This document shows positions 9,733-18,818 of a stretch of DNA of 40,924 bases, in pieces; position 1 is the first letter of the stretch; each line of letters starts with the position of its first letter. Origin of the DNA: Cryomorphaceae bacterium (lineage in GTDB: Bacteria; Bacteroidota; Bacteroidia; Flavobacteriales; Flavobacteriaceae); assembly GCA_003331885.1 (NCBI GenBank), contig QOPZ01000004.1, positions 1 through 40,924 of the forward strand, given 5' to 3'. The translations under genes and the position numbers were made by a program. The notes under the pieces are model-generated. The model had not been told where the DNA came from and did not search any database. It saw only the letters and a program-made list of their open reading frames with translations.

Positions 9733-11196
9733 TTAAGTATTCAAATCATTTAGATACGACCCTAATGAATCTTTAAATTCAATACCATCTAGCATTCGAT
9801 TTTTTGAAAGCTTATTAAAAGATGTAAGTCCCCAAAGTAATATTTCTTTAATGAATAAAAGATCCTCATTATTTTCATTTTTACAATACTTAGTGATAAG
9901 CTTATTAATTGGCTTAATTTCATCAATAGCAATCTGATATTCTTTATTAGAAAATTCATCTCCTATAAATAATTCTTTATTATTTTCAACAAACCATGTT
10001 ATAATTTGATCATAATCATCAGTTTGATTTGGTTTTTGTAATTTACTTATCTCAGGAAAATATTTTAAAAAAATATTTTTAACTCCCTCATTTATTAAAT
10101 CAAAAGAAATATTATCAGCTCCTTGTTCCTCACCTTCATATACAAGTTCAATTTTACCATTAATCGAGGGAATGATTCCTGTAAAATCTGATAATCTTAT
10201 CGATGTGTTTTTTTCGTTATTAATTAGCATTCTTCTTTTAGCTGTACTAATTAAATTTTCATATGCTGTTATACTCATTCTGGCGCTTACCCCACTTTTA
10301 AAGTCAACAAATTCACTTTTACGAGCTGCAAAATTTATTTCTTCTATTAGATCCTTAGCAAGTTCAGGTACATATATTTCAGAATCAAAAATCTTAGATT
10401 CTTGCTGTGTAATTTTCTTTGCAATATTTAAACTGTGTGGATAATGGGTAATTATTTGAGATCCAATTCTATCCTTTAGTGGAGTAACAATACTTCCTCG
10501 ATTAGTATAATCTTCAGGATTAGCAGTAAATATAAATTGAATATCTAAGGGTATTCTTAACTTAAATCCTCTAATTTGAATTTCCTTTTCTTCCAGAATT
10601 GAAAACAAACTTACTTGAATTCTAGCTTGTAAATCTGGCAACTCATTTATAACAAATATGGATCTATTTGCTCTTGGTATCATTCCAAAATGAATTACAC
10701 TTTCATCAGCATAAGAAAGTTTTAAGCTAGCAGCTTTTATGGGGTCTATATCCCCAATAAGATCTGAAACTGTTACATCAGGTGTTGCAAGCTTTTCATA
10801 AAATCTTTCACTTTTATGAACCCAATCAATCTCTGAATCATCACCATTTTTTTCAATTATATTTTTTCCAATTGTTGAAACTGGATTGAGTGGATCATCA
10901 TTAATTTCAGAACCTTTAATAATTGGCATCCAATCATCTAATAATTCCACCATCATTCTAGCTAATCTTGTCTTAGCTTGACCTCTTAATCCAAGAAAAT
11001 TTATATTATGTTTTGATAAAATGGCTCTTTCTAAATCAGGGATTACAGTGTTTTCATATCCATGAATATTTGGAAACGAAGGTTTACCAGATTTAATGAG
11101 ATCTGATAAATTTTCTGATAATTCATCCTTTATTGACCTTGACTTATAACCAGAGTCTTTTAACTGTTTTACGTTTTTTAATTTAGGTTTTATCAT
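9733..11196 (-). CDS. AAA ATPase of the MoxR/magnesium chelatase-I-like type
   Basis: Walker A-like LGLRGQAKTRLARMMVELLDDW, NELPDLQARIQVSLFSILEEKEIQIRGFKLRIPLDIQFIFTANPEDYTNRG (Walker B/sensor), paired with a VWA gene. Confidence 0.85.
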   Translation of the reverse strand: MIKPKLKNVKQLKDSGYKSRSIKDELSENLSDLIKSGKPSFPNIHGYENTVIPDLERAILSKHNINFLGLRGQAKTRLARMMVELLDDWMPIIKGSEINDDPLNPVSTIGKNIIEKNGDDSEIDWVHKSERFYEKLATPDVTVSDLIGDIDPIKAASLKLSYADESVIHFGMIPRANRSIFVINELPDLQARIQVSLFSILEEKEIQIRGFKLRIPLDIQFIFTANPEDYTNRGSIVTPLKDRIGSQIITHYPHSLNIAKKITQQESKIFDSEIYVPELAKDLIEEINFAARKSEFVDFKSGVSARMSITAYENLISTAKRRMLINNEKNTSIRLSDFTGIIPSINGKIELVYEGEEQGADNISFDLINEGVKNIFLKYFPEISKLQKPNQTDDYDQIITWFVENNKELFIGDEFSNKEYQIAIDEIKPINKLITKYCKNENNEDLLFIKEILLWGLTSFNKLSKNRMLDGIEFKDSLGSYLNDLNT

Positions 11197-12323
11197 TATA
11201 TTTTTCTTTTTCTATTACTTTCATAATCTTCAAAAATCATTTCACCAAGATTGTCAAGTCCTGTGTAGAATGCCTTTCCGTTATTTGCTTTAGCGAATTC
11301 TCTTACAAAATGCTGTAAATAAGCATCTCTGGCAATCATAAAAGTTGTTATTGGAATATTAAGTTTTTTAGCCTGTTTTGCCATGTTATAACATTTATTA
11401 GTTATTCTGGAATCAAGGCCCGAACTATTTTTGTAATAACTTCCATCACTTAATTTTAAACAACTTGGTTTACCGTCTGTAATCATCAAAATTTGCTTGT
11501 TATTATTCTTTTTCTTTTTCAAAATATCCATTGCCAATTGTAAGCCTGCAACAGTATTTGTATGGTAAGGACCCACCTTGAGATAAGGCAACTGCTTTAA
11601 AGGAATTATTTTAGCGTCATTGCCAAAAACTAATATATCTAACGTGTCCTTTGGATATCTAGTAATAATCAATTCTGCTAGTGCCATTGCAACTTTTTTT
11701 GCAGGTGTAATTCTGTCTTCGCCATATAGAATCATACTATGACTTATATCAATCATTAAAACAGTACTCATTTGAGAATTATAAGATGAATTTCTTACAA
11801 CAATATCATCAGAAATTAAATCTAACTCATCATTGCCAGTTCTGGAGTACATGTTCTTTAAACTCTCACTAATTATAATTTTATCTACTTGGTCTCCATA
11901 CTGATAGTTTTTGTAATCAGTAACATCATCATCATCAGATCCAGAATACTTTGATTTATGATTTCCAGATCTTGATTTTTTAATTTTTCCAAATATTTTT
12001 TTTAACGCAAACTTCCTGAGAGCTTTTTCCATTTTAGCAGAAATCTTATTTAAAGTTTTGTCACCATCTGAACTAATTTCAGCATTAATAAAACCTTTTT
12101 GTAGCAAGTCTTCTATAAAATCATCAATAGTATAATTTTCATCTGTTAAAAGATACTCTTTGTCAAGCTGTCTTAACCAATCAATAGCCTCGTCAAAGTC
12201 TCCAGATGTATAAGTAATTAGCTCTTTAAAAATTTCGAATAATTTTTCAAAAGGAGTAATATTTTTTTCTTTGAATAATGAAAAGGACCAACCTTTTAAA
12301 GGGATATTATCAAAAATTTTCAT
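11196..12323 (-). CDS. VWA domain-containing protein (chelatase-D/CoxE-like partner of the AAA ATPase)
   Basis: MIDISHSMILYGEDRITPAKKVAMALAEL (MIDAS DxSxS), ITDGKPS; 1-nt overlap with the AAA gene. Confidence 0.88.
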   Translation of the reverse strand: MKIFDNIPLKGWSFSLFKEKNITPFEKLFEIFKELITYTSGDFDEAIDWLRQLDKEYLLTDENYTIDDFIEDLLQKGFINAEISSDGDKTLNKISAKMEKALRKFALKKIFGKIKKSRSGNHKSKYSGSDDDDVTDYKNYQYGDQVDKIIISESLKNMYSRTGNDELDLISDDIVVRNSSYNSQMSTVLMIDISHSMILYGEDRITPAKKVAMALAELIITRYPKDTLDILVFGNDAKIIPLKQLPYLKVGPYHTNTVAGLQLAMDILKKKKNNNKQILMITDGKPSCLKLSDGSYYKNSSGLDSRITNKCYNMAKQAKKLNIPITTFMIARDAYLQHFVREFAKANNGKAFYTGLDNLGEMIFEDYESNRKRKI

Positions 12324-12385
12324 AGATATACTTTAAACAAAACAAATGCCAAGACAATAAAAAAATAAAAAAAATACTTTTTCAT
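12320..12385 (-). CDS. Candidate micro-ORF encoding a 21-aa hydrophobic peptide MKKYFFYFFIVLAFVLFKVYL
   Basis: Read directly: ATG at 12385 to TGA at 12320-12322, in ATGA overlap with the VWA ATG (12323). Basic start followed by a TM-like stretch. Below the ORF-track size cut-off. Confidence 0.4.
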   Translation of the reverse strand: MKKYFFYFFIVLAFVLFKVYL

Positions 12386-12615
12386 AGGTTTATAAATATA
12401 TCGATTATGCAAAAACAAATATTATAATATTTATTATTAACATTAATTTAAACTATAAAGATTAACTAACTAACAGTAACGTTGATATTTATGTTAATAA
12501 ATGAATTTTTCTGATATAAATAATTTATAAAACATATTAACTTATGTGAATAAAAAAATCATCTCTTAACAATTAATTAAACTACACTTTAATAAAATTT
12601 TACTAACTATAACAC

Positions 12616-12828
12616 ATGAAAAGAATTGATAAAGAGCATTACAAAATTTGCTTAATAAATAATCATGAGCTTTCTTCAAAAATTGATAATCTAATCCAAG
12701 AAACTTTCGATAATTACGTTAGAAAAAAAAATATCAATTATTCTGATGAAGAAATTAAAGAAGAAGATTTTAGAGATATTTACGAATTATCTTTAGATTG
12801 GTTGTTTAGAGAGCTACATTGTTTGTAA
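12616..12828 (+). CDS. Small conserved-looking hypothetical protein, acidic
   Basis: 70-aa ORF, ATG start, placed 1 nt before the ykuK-like gene on the same strand. Confidence 0.6.
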   Translation: MKRIDKEHYKICLINNHELSSKIDNLIQETFDNYVRKKNINYSDEEIKEEDFRDIYELSLDWLFRELHCL

Positions 12829-12829
12829 A

Positions 12830-13276
12830 ATGTACCAATTTAATAAAATCAATGGTGAAACCATTGAATACTTAAGCTATACTAAAAATATAGTTAAAAA
12901 ATTTCCGTCTGTAAAAATACACGTTGGTACAGATTCATTTCTTTTAAATGATAATACAAGGTATATAACTGCAATAGCATTCAGATTCAATAAAGCAGGG
13001 GTTCATTATATATACACAAAAAAAAAATTCCCAATAATAAAAGATAATTGGGAAAGATTATGGCGTGAAACAGAACTTAGTGTAGATATTGCTAGACAAT
13101 TAGATAAGCATAAAGTAAAAATAGAAATTGATATGGATTATAATTCAGATGAAAGATTCTTTTCAAATAAACTTGTTTCTGTTGCAAAGGGTTGGGCTAA
13201 TTCACTTGGATTTAAGGTAAATTTAAAACCATATAATCAAATTGCTACTTCAGCTGCTGATTATCACTCAAAATAA
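12830..13276 (+). CDS. YkuK family (DUF458) RNase H-like protein
   Basis: VKIHVGTDSFLLNDNTRYITAIAFRFNKAGVHYIYTKKKFP and IDMDYNSDERFFSNKLV resemble YkuK/DUF458. Confidence 0.8.
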   Translation: MYQFNKINGETIEYLSYTKNIVKKFPSVKIHVGTDSFLLNDNTRYITAIAFRFNKAGVHYIYTKKKFPIIKDNWERLWRETELSVDIARQLDKHKVKIEIDMDYNSDERFFSNKLVSVAKGWANSLGFKVNLKPYNQIATSAADYHSK

Positions 13277-13326
13277 ATTATTAATTAACATAAACTTATT
13301 ATTAAATAAACATTTTAATCACATCT

Positions 13327-14181
13327 ATGTGGCTTATTGGTAAGGTGCATGAAAATAGACAAATAGATTTACTTGTTCTTTCAGATATTCATTTGGGTAC
13401 CCATGGATGTAGAGCCGAGGAACTAATCAATTATTTGAGAACTATTCGCCCAAAAAAAATCATCTTAAATGGTGATATTATTGATATTTGGCAATTTAAA
13501 AAAAAATATTTTCCAAAATCTCACTTAAAAGTTATAAGAATGCTTTTAGATTTTTTATCTAAAGGAACTAAGATTTATTATTTACCCGGAAATCATGATG
13601 AAGTTTTAAGAAAGTTTAATGGTTATGGAATAAAAAATTTTAAAATTAGTAATAAAGCGGTTTTAAAATTAAATGGTAAAAAAGCATGGTTTTTTCATGG
13701 AGATGTATTTGATATTACTATGAAATATTCCAAATGGGTAGCAAAACTGGGGGGTATAGGATATGATTTTTTAATTAGGTTGAATTACAGAATAAATCGT
13801 TTTAGAGCATTAATTGGAAAAGAAAAAATATCATTTTCTAAATACATAAAATATAAAGTAAAGGAAGCAGTTAAATATGTCAATCAATTTGAAGAGACTG
13901 CTCTTGATATTGCTCGCGAAAATAACTATGATTATGTTATATGTGGACACATACATCAACCAGTTATTAGGGATCAAATTATTAAGGGAAAAAAAATAAC
14001 ATATTTGAACTCTGGAGATTGGATAGAAAATTTAACTTCTCTTGAATATAACAATAACAGATGGAAATTATTTGAGTATGATCCTAATAATTTCAGACAT
14101 CTAAAAAAAGAAAGAAATTCAACTATAGACAAATCCACTAGTGAACTTTTTGAATCAATGCTTAAAAATTTTAAATCATGA
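13327..14181 (+). CDS. UDP-2,3-diacylglucosamine diphosphatase-like metallophosphoesterase
   Basis: LVLSDIHLGTHG, NGDIIDIWQ, LPGNHDE, FHGDVFD, CGHIHQP: complete calcineurin-like/LpxH-type metal motifs. Confidence 0.9.
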   Translation: MWLIGKVHENRQIDLLVLSDIHLGTHGCRAEELINYLRTIRPKKIILNGDIIDIWQFKKKYFPKSHLKVIRMLLDFLSKGTKIYYLPGNHDEVLRKFNGYGIKNFKISNKAVLKLNGKKAWFFHGDVFDITMKYSKWVAKLGGIGYDFLIRLNYRINRFRALIGKEKISFSKYIKYKVKEAVKYVNQFEETALDIARENNYDYVICGHIHQPVIRDQIIKGKKITYLNSGDWIENLTSLEYNNNRWKLFEYDPNNFRHLKKERNSTIDKSTSELFESMLKNFKS

Positions 14182-15236
14182 AAATTTTATACGCAGTTCA
14201 ATCAACTGGAAACGGACATATAATTAGAGCAAATGAATTAATTAAAATTTTTAAAAATCGAGCTGAGGTTGATGTGTTGATTAGTGGAACTCAATCATCA
14301 TTAAAATTGAAACATGATATAAAATATCAATATAAAGGCTTGAGTTTTGTATTTGGAAAAAAAGGAGGAATTGATTTTTTCAAGACATTTAAATTATTCA
14401 ATCCAATCACATTTATTAAAGAAATTTATAATTGTCCAGTTAACAAATACGATTTAATAATTAATGATTTTGAACCTATATCTGCTTGGGCATGTTTATT
14501 TAAAAGAAAAAAAAATTGTATTGCATTGAGTCATCAATTCTCTTTATTATCACATAAAGTACCAAAAGGATCAAAAGTGAATCTGATTCAGTCATTTATT
14601 TTAAAATATTATTCACCTGTTAAGAAAGGCTATGGATTTAATTTTAAAAAATATGATAAAAATATTTTTTTTCCAATAATTAAATCCAACCTTAGAAATA
14701 AAGAAATTAAAAATGGTTGTCACATAACTACTTATCTGCCATCATATTCAGATGAGTATCTTTTTGCTATATTTTCAAAACTTTATAAGCAAAATTGGCA
14801 TGTTTTTTCACCATATACAAAGCGCAAGTACAGGAGAGGAAATATTTCATTTTTTCCCACAGGATATGAGGCGTTTGAAGAAAGTATATTATCGTGTAAA
14901 GGAGTAATATGTAATTCAGGTTTTGAAACTCCATCTGAAGCACTATTTCTAGGAAAAAAATTACTAGTTATTCCAATGAAGTATCAATTTGAACAACATA
15001 TGAATGCCGTTGCATTAGACAAAATGGGAGTTAAAGTTCTTAAAACACTTAATAAAAACTCAATTAGTAAGATTAGAAAATGGATTAAAAAAGTTAATCT
15101 AATTAGGATGACTTATCCTGATGAAAATAAGAAAATCATTGATAAAATTTTAATTGATTTTATAAGAGAAAAATCAAATAAAAAAATATCTAATAATTTA
15201 AAATACTTTACAAACCAAAGGGATACAATACTCTGA
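14178..15236 (+). CDS. Glycosyltransferase family protein (GT28/MGT-like)
   Basis: N-terminal MKILYAVQSTGNGHIIRA; C-terminal GFETPSEALFLGKKLLVIPMKYQFEQHMNA; ATGA overlap with the phosphoesterase. Confidence 0.82.
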   Translation: MKILYAVQSTGNGHIIRANELIKIFKNRAEVDVLISGTQSSLKLKHDIKYQYKGLSFVFGKKGGIDFFKTFKLFNPITFIKEIYNCPVNKYDLIINDFEPISAWACLFKRKKNCIALSHQFSLLSHKVPKGSKVNLIQSFILKYYSPVKKGYGFNFKKYDKNIFFPIIKSNLRNKEIKNGCHITTYLPSYSDEYLFAIFSKLYKQNWHVFSPYTKRKYRRGNISFFPTGYEAFEESILSCKGVICNSGFETPSEALFLGKKLLVIPMKYQFEQHMNAVALDKMGVKVLKTLNKNSISKIRKWIKKVNLIRMTYPDENKKIIDKILIDFIREKSNKKISNNLKYFTNQRDTIL

Positions 15237-15348
15237 GAAAATGTTAGGTTTCTAATTACAAAAATTAAATTTTCACTAGTTCGAGTCGAACATTTGGGAA
15301 CACTTTTTAGTTTTGTAAAGCGTTGATAATCAACACATATTTTTTTGT

Positions 15349-15422
15349 GGGTGATACTGGATTCGAACCAGTGACCCCTACCCTGTCAAGGTAGTGCTCT
15401 GAACCAACTGAGCTAATCACCC
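15349..15422 (-). tRNA. tRNA-Val (anticodon GAC)
   Basis: Reverse complement GGGTGATTAGCTCAGTTGGTTCAGAGCACTACCTTGACAGGGTAGGGGTCACTGGTTCGAATCCAGTATCACCC folds as a 74-nt cloverleaf. Acceptor GGGTGAT/ATCACCC, anticodon loop TTGACAG, T-arm ACTGG-TTCGAAT-CCAGT. CCA not encoded. Confidence 0.95.
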
Positions 15423-15501
15423 TAGTAAATCTTAAATATCAAACTAACTGAAAATAGAGATTTTTGTACTTAAACTAATTTTAGAATTATTTAAATTTTA
15501 T

Positions 15502-15906
15502 TTATTCTAAATATTTTTGCATTTTTTGACTTAGCTCCATTCCCCATTGCATACTAGCTTGCATAGTTTCTTGCGCTATAATTGGAGTTTTTTCACTTAT
15601 CTTTTTACCAATTGGAGTTTTATACATTTGAATTGCATCTTTTAAATCTTCTACAGTAAAATGCTTTTGATATACTGGGACTAATAGTTCTATCAAACTT
15701 CCCATTACATCATTTGTAAACTCTTCTCTATCTTCATCTTTAATTGTAACTCCCATCATTGTTCCCATTTGATCGATTGTAGCATTAAATGTTTCGAACT
15801 GTCCTTGAGCAGTCATGTATTCAATAAGCAAAGATTTATAATTTTCTTGTGAATTAATAGAATTTAAAGAAAACAAAAGGATTAATGGTAAAAGTACTTT
15901 TTTCAT
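15502..15906 (-). CDS. DUF2059 domain-containing secreted protein
   Basis: Signal peptide; LVPVYQKHFTVEDLKDAIQMYKTPIGKKISEKTPIIAQETMQASMQWG is typical of DUF2059. Confidence 0.85.
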   Translation of the reverse strand: MKKVLLPLILLFSLNSINSQENYKSLLIEYMTAQGQFETFNATIDQMGTMMGVTIKDEDREEFTNDVMGSLIELLVPVYQKHFTVEDLKDAIQMYKTPIGKKISEKTPIIAQETMQASMQWGMELSQKMQKYLE

Positions 15907-16041
15907 ATAAATAATTTTTTATCTAATATAATCTATTCAACCCTTTATATCAAGAATATTAGCTTAAACAACTGAGATAATAATTAAAGATTGATTATTT
16001 CTTGGCTCATTTATTGTATGATTGAATTAAAATAATATTCC

Positions 16042-16449
16042 ATGCTAAAAAATGTATCCTACAATAATGATAAACAAAAAAAAGAAATAGATGAATTTGT
16101 AGGCAAACCATTTAATCTTTTAGAAAGAATTAAACAAAAAGGAATTGGATCTAGAAAATTATTAATTACTAAAGCGAGTAAAGAAATTGAAAATCTTTTA
16201 ATTCTTGATAACAATCTAAATCAATGTAATATTGAAAGAAGACAAAAGGGAATAATAATTTATTTTAGAGTTCTTCTTGACACTTATGCATTAATAATTC
16301 CATATTACAAACTAGTTATTATAAAAGGTGAAAGTGATAAATACACATTTCATATTGATCACAGGTTTTTAAAAATTGAAACAAATAATTCCAAAGATCA
16401 TGAGTTTATAAGATATGTTTTAAATGAAAAAGCAAATTTTAAAATCTAA
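16042..16449 (+). CDS. Hypothetical protein
   Basis: 135-aa ORF with ATG start and plausible composition; no family recognised. Confidence 0.6.
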   Translation: MLKNVSYNNDKQKKEIDEFVGKPFNLLERIKQKGIGSRKLLITKASKEIENLLILDNNLNQCNIERRQKGIIIYFRVLLDTYALIIPYYKLVIIKGESDKYTFHIDHRFLKIETNNSKDHEFIRYVLNEKANFKI

Positions 16450-16484
16450 TCAAATATTTTATTAATTTTATTAAAAATCTTAAG

Positions 16485-17186
16485 ATGAAGAATTCAATTT
16501 TAAAATATCTGCCACTGTTGTTTATTTTCCTTTTTACAGCTTGTGAAGTTGAAGATATAATGTCAGATGATGAGCTTATCGATGCAATTATAAACACTGA
16601 AGAAAAGGTCTTAATTCTTGAATCTGATCTTCCAATTGATGCAAAAAACACTATGAGTAGTGATATACCTGACGATTTTTTTGACAGAGGTAAATTAGCT
16701 ACTCAATTAGGCTATCAAATCAACATGAGGACCTTTGATTTTTTCTTCTTAGGAGCAAAAAGTGATGATATTTTCTTTGATTTAACTGGAAGAGAACTTT
16801 TTAGATCCGAAGGTTACAACAAGAATGATGATAAAAAAGATGATGATGGAAAAGATGATAAAAGTGACAAAAGTGATAAAGATGGAAAAAAGGATGGCAA
16901 GAAAGATCGAAAAAAGAATTGTTTTTTCCTAGAATATCCTGTCTCATTAGAATTACCTGATGGTTCAACAGTTGAAGTTAATGATAAAAAAGAAGCTGTA
17001 GAATCACTTAAAAAATGGTTTAACCAAAACCCTGATATGAAAGCAAAAGCTGGTCTTGTTTTCCCTGTTTCAATCTATTGGGTTGAAAACAAAGAGAAAA
17101 CAAAATATGATGTTGAAAGTGAAATTGAAATGAAAGAACTTTTTGCTAAGTGTAAAGGTTCAAAGGATAAAGAAGAGAAAGACTAG
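16485..17186 (+). CDS. Putative lipoprotein with a Lys/Asp-rich low-complexity segment
   Basis: Signal peptide with TAC lipobox (LPLLFIFLFTACEVED); internal KNDDKKDDDGKDDKSDKSDKDGKKDGKKDRKKN. Confidence 0.75.
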   Translation: MKNSILKYLPLLFIFLFTACEVEDIMSDDELIDAIINTEEKVLILESDLPIDAKNTMSSDIPDDFFDRGKLATQLGYQINMRTFDFFFLGAKSDDIFFDLTGRELFRSEGYNKNDDKKDDDGKDDKSDKSDKDGKKDGKKDRKKNCFFLEYPVSLELPDGSTVEVNDKKEAVESLKKWFNQNPDMKAKAGLVFPVSIYWVENKEKTKYDVESEIEMKELFAKCKGSKDKEEKD

Positions 17187-17210
17187 ATATTTCCTGCAAC
17201 TGCATTACGA

Positions 17211-17245
17211 ATAAGGTATCAAATTGATACCTTATTTTTTTTTGA
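17211..17245. terminator. Intrinsic terminator, likely bidirectional between convergent genes
   Basis: AATAAGGTATCAA-A-TTGATACCTTATT (17211-17237) is a perfect 13-bp inverted repeat continuing into a T-run on the + strand. Confidence 0.85.
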
Positions 17246-17429
17246 TTAATGCAAAAACTATAAATAAAACCATAGATAAACAAATAAATATAAATCCGAT
17301 TGGTAATAAAGCAAAAGGCTCATTTATGAATCCATTTTCATCCACCTCACTTCCTATGAGTTCGAATGAAACAAAACTCATAATACCAATAACTAGCAAA
17401 GTTGTTGCTATTTTGTATTTAGTTGCCAT
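17232..17429 (-). CDS. Small membrane protein, DUF3955-like
   Basis: 65 aa with two hydrophobic segments and GSEVDENGFINEPFALLPIGFIFICLSMVLF. Starts inside the 3' end of the sulfatase gene; its stop lies in the terminator stem. Confidence 0.65.
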   Translation of the reverse strand: MATKYKIATTLLVIGIMSFVSFELIGSEVDENGFINEPFALLPIGFIFICLSMVLFIVFALIKKK

Positions 17430-18799
17430 ATGTTATTAAACTTACCACTTTCAATAACTTCTTTTCTTCTTTCTTGCCAACCATTATGATTATATTCAGG
17501 TAATTCAGGAATTGAATCCAATGATATTTTTAGTAAAGAATATATTTCATTATCAGTTTCTGATAATGTGGTCACATCGATTGGATTTTTTTCATATAAA
17601 TCATTTGAAAAGTTAAAAAAGTTACCATTTTTATATAGTTTATAATCCTTATTTTGAGCATAAACACCTCTTCGTAAACCGTCTGATCCCCATACAGGAT
17701 CATAATATGTTATTAGAACATCTCTTTCATCATAATTATTATTAGTTATTAATGGTAAAATACTTTTACCATAGGATTGTTGAGCATCTATATTGAGAAT
17801 ATCCTCAAAAGTTGCATAAAAGTCTGTGAAATCAATCATAGCATCACTCTTAAAACCCTCTTTGATTTGACTCTTCCAATTAACAATCATTGGGACATTT
17901 GAGGCATATTTAATTGTTGATCCTTTTGCACCGCGAATCTCATTACCTTTATTAAGAGTTACAACTTTTGTGTCTGTTCCGTTATCTCCAATGAAAATTA
18001 ATATCGTGTTATCTAATTTATTTTTATCAAGTGTATTTGAAATCCTACCTACAATTTTGTCCATGTAAGTCAACATATCAGAGAAATAAATCGGTTTATT
18101 TCCTTTGTTTCTTTTTTCTAAATCACTCCAATCATCCGAATCAGGTGTTGGAAGAAAAGGGTCATGAACAAGTGCCATAGGATAATAAATAAAGAAAGGC
18201 TCTTCCTTATTTTTATCAATAAAATCAATTATAAAGTCTGTAAATATATCAGGTCCATAATCATCAATACCTTTTTTAAGTTTTTCACCATTTTGAACAA
18301 TATTTGGATTAGCAAATCTATCGCCTCTTTCTCTAAGCCACCATAAACAATATTCATCAAAACCAAACTTATGTGGCCTATCTAAATCCTGATTATTATC
18401 TAAATCAAACTGAACTCCATTAAGTTGCCATTTTCCAGCTAGCGCAGTTTTGTAACCATTTTCTTGAAATAAATTTCCAAATGTTTTTTGATCAGGGTTT
18501 AAATATGTAAAAAATTCATAATTAACATAATTAGGTTTTCCAGTCATAATTTTTACCCTTGTAGGTGTACAAAGAGGCTGAGAATATGCATTGTGAAAGT
18601 TTATTCCATTTACAGCTAATGAATCTAAGACAGGTGTATTATATTCATCTGCACCATTAATTCCGATTGCTTCATAACCAAGATCATCTGCCATAATTAG
18701 GATAACATTTGGTTTATCTAAATTATTTGATGAATCATTACATGAAACAAATAAAAATATAAATGATATAAATATTAGAGTTCTGGTATAAAATTTCAT
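17408..18799 (-). CDS. Sulfatase (arylsulfatase-like lipoprotein)
   Basis: Lipobox FVSC; NVILIMADDLGYE; LCTPTR formylglycine motif and MTGKPNYVNYEF; FIGDNGTDT. Confidence 0.93.
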   Translation of the reverse strand: MKFYTRTLIFISFIFLFVSCNDSSNNLDKPNVILIMADDLGYEAIGINGADEYNTPVLDSLAVNGINFHNAYSQPLCTPTRVKIMTGKPNYVNYEFFTYLNPDQKTFGNLFQENGYKTALAGKWQLNGVQFDLDNNQDLDRPHKFGFDEYCLWWLRERGDRFANPNIVQNGEKLKKGIDDYGPDIFTDFIIDFIDKNKEEPFFIYYPMALVHDPFLPTPDSDDWSDLEKRNKGNKPIYFSDMLTYMDKIVGRISNTLDKNKLDNTILIFIGDNGTDTKVVTLNKGNEIRGAKGSTIKYASNVPMIVNWKSQIKEGFKSDAMIDFTDFYATFEDILNIDAQQSYGKSILPLITNNNYDERDVLITYYDPVWGSDGLRRGVYAQNKDYKLYKNGNFFNFSNDLYEKNPIDVTTLSETDNEIYSLLKISLDSIPELPEYNHNGWQERRKEVIESGKFNNIWQLNTK

Positions 18800-18818
18800 A
18801 ATTTTAAATGTATAAAAA

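Noticed and set aside
9717-9743. TGAATA…TATTCA imperfect hairpin between tolC and the AAA gene as terminator
   Set aside because: Six-bp AT stem with a long loop and no U-tract; too weak to call.
12545-12553. TGTGAATAA = reverse complement of DnaA-box-like TTATTCACA, considered as an origin signal
   Set aside because: Single box, no cluster or dnaA/dnaN context; the same 9-mer also occurs near 22699, consistent with chance.
17224-17439. + strand 71-aa ORF opposite the small membrane protein
   Set aside because: Lacks a protein-like pattern; the minus-strand ORF encodes a convincing two-TM protein and sits correctly relative to the terminator.
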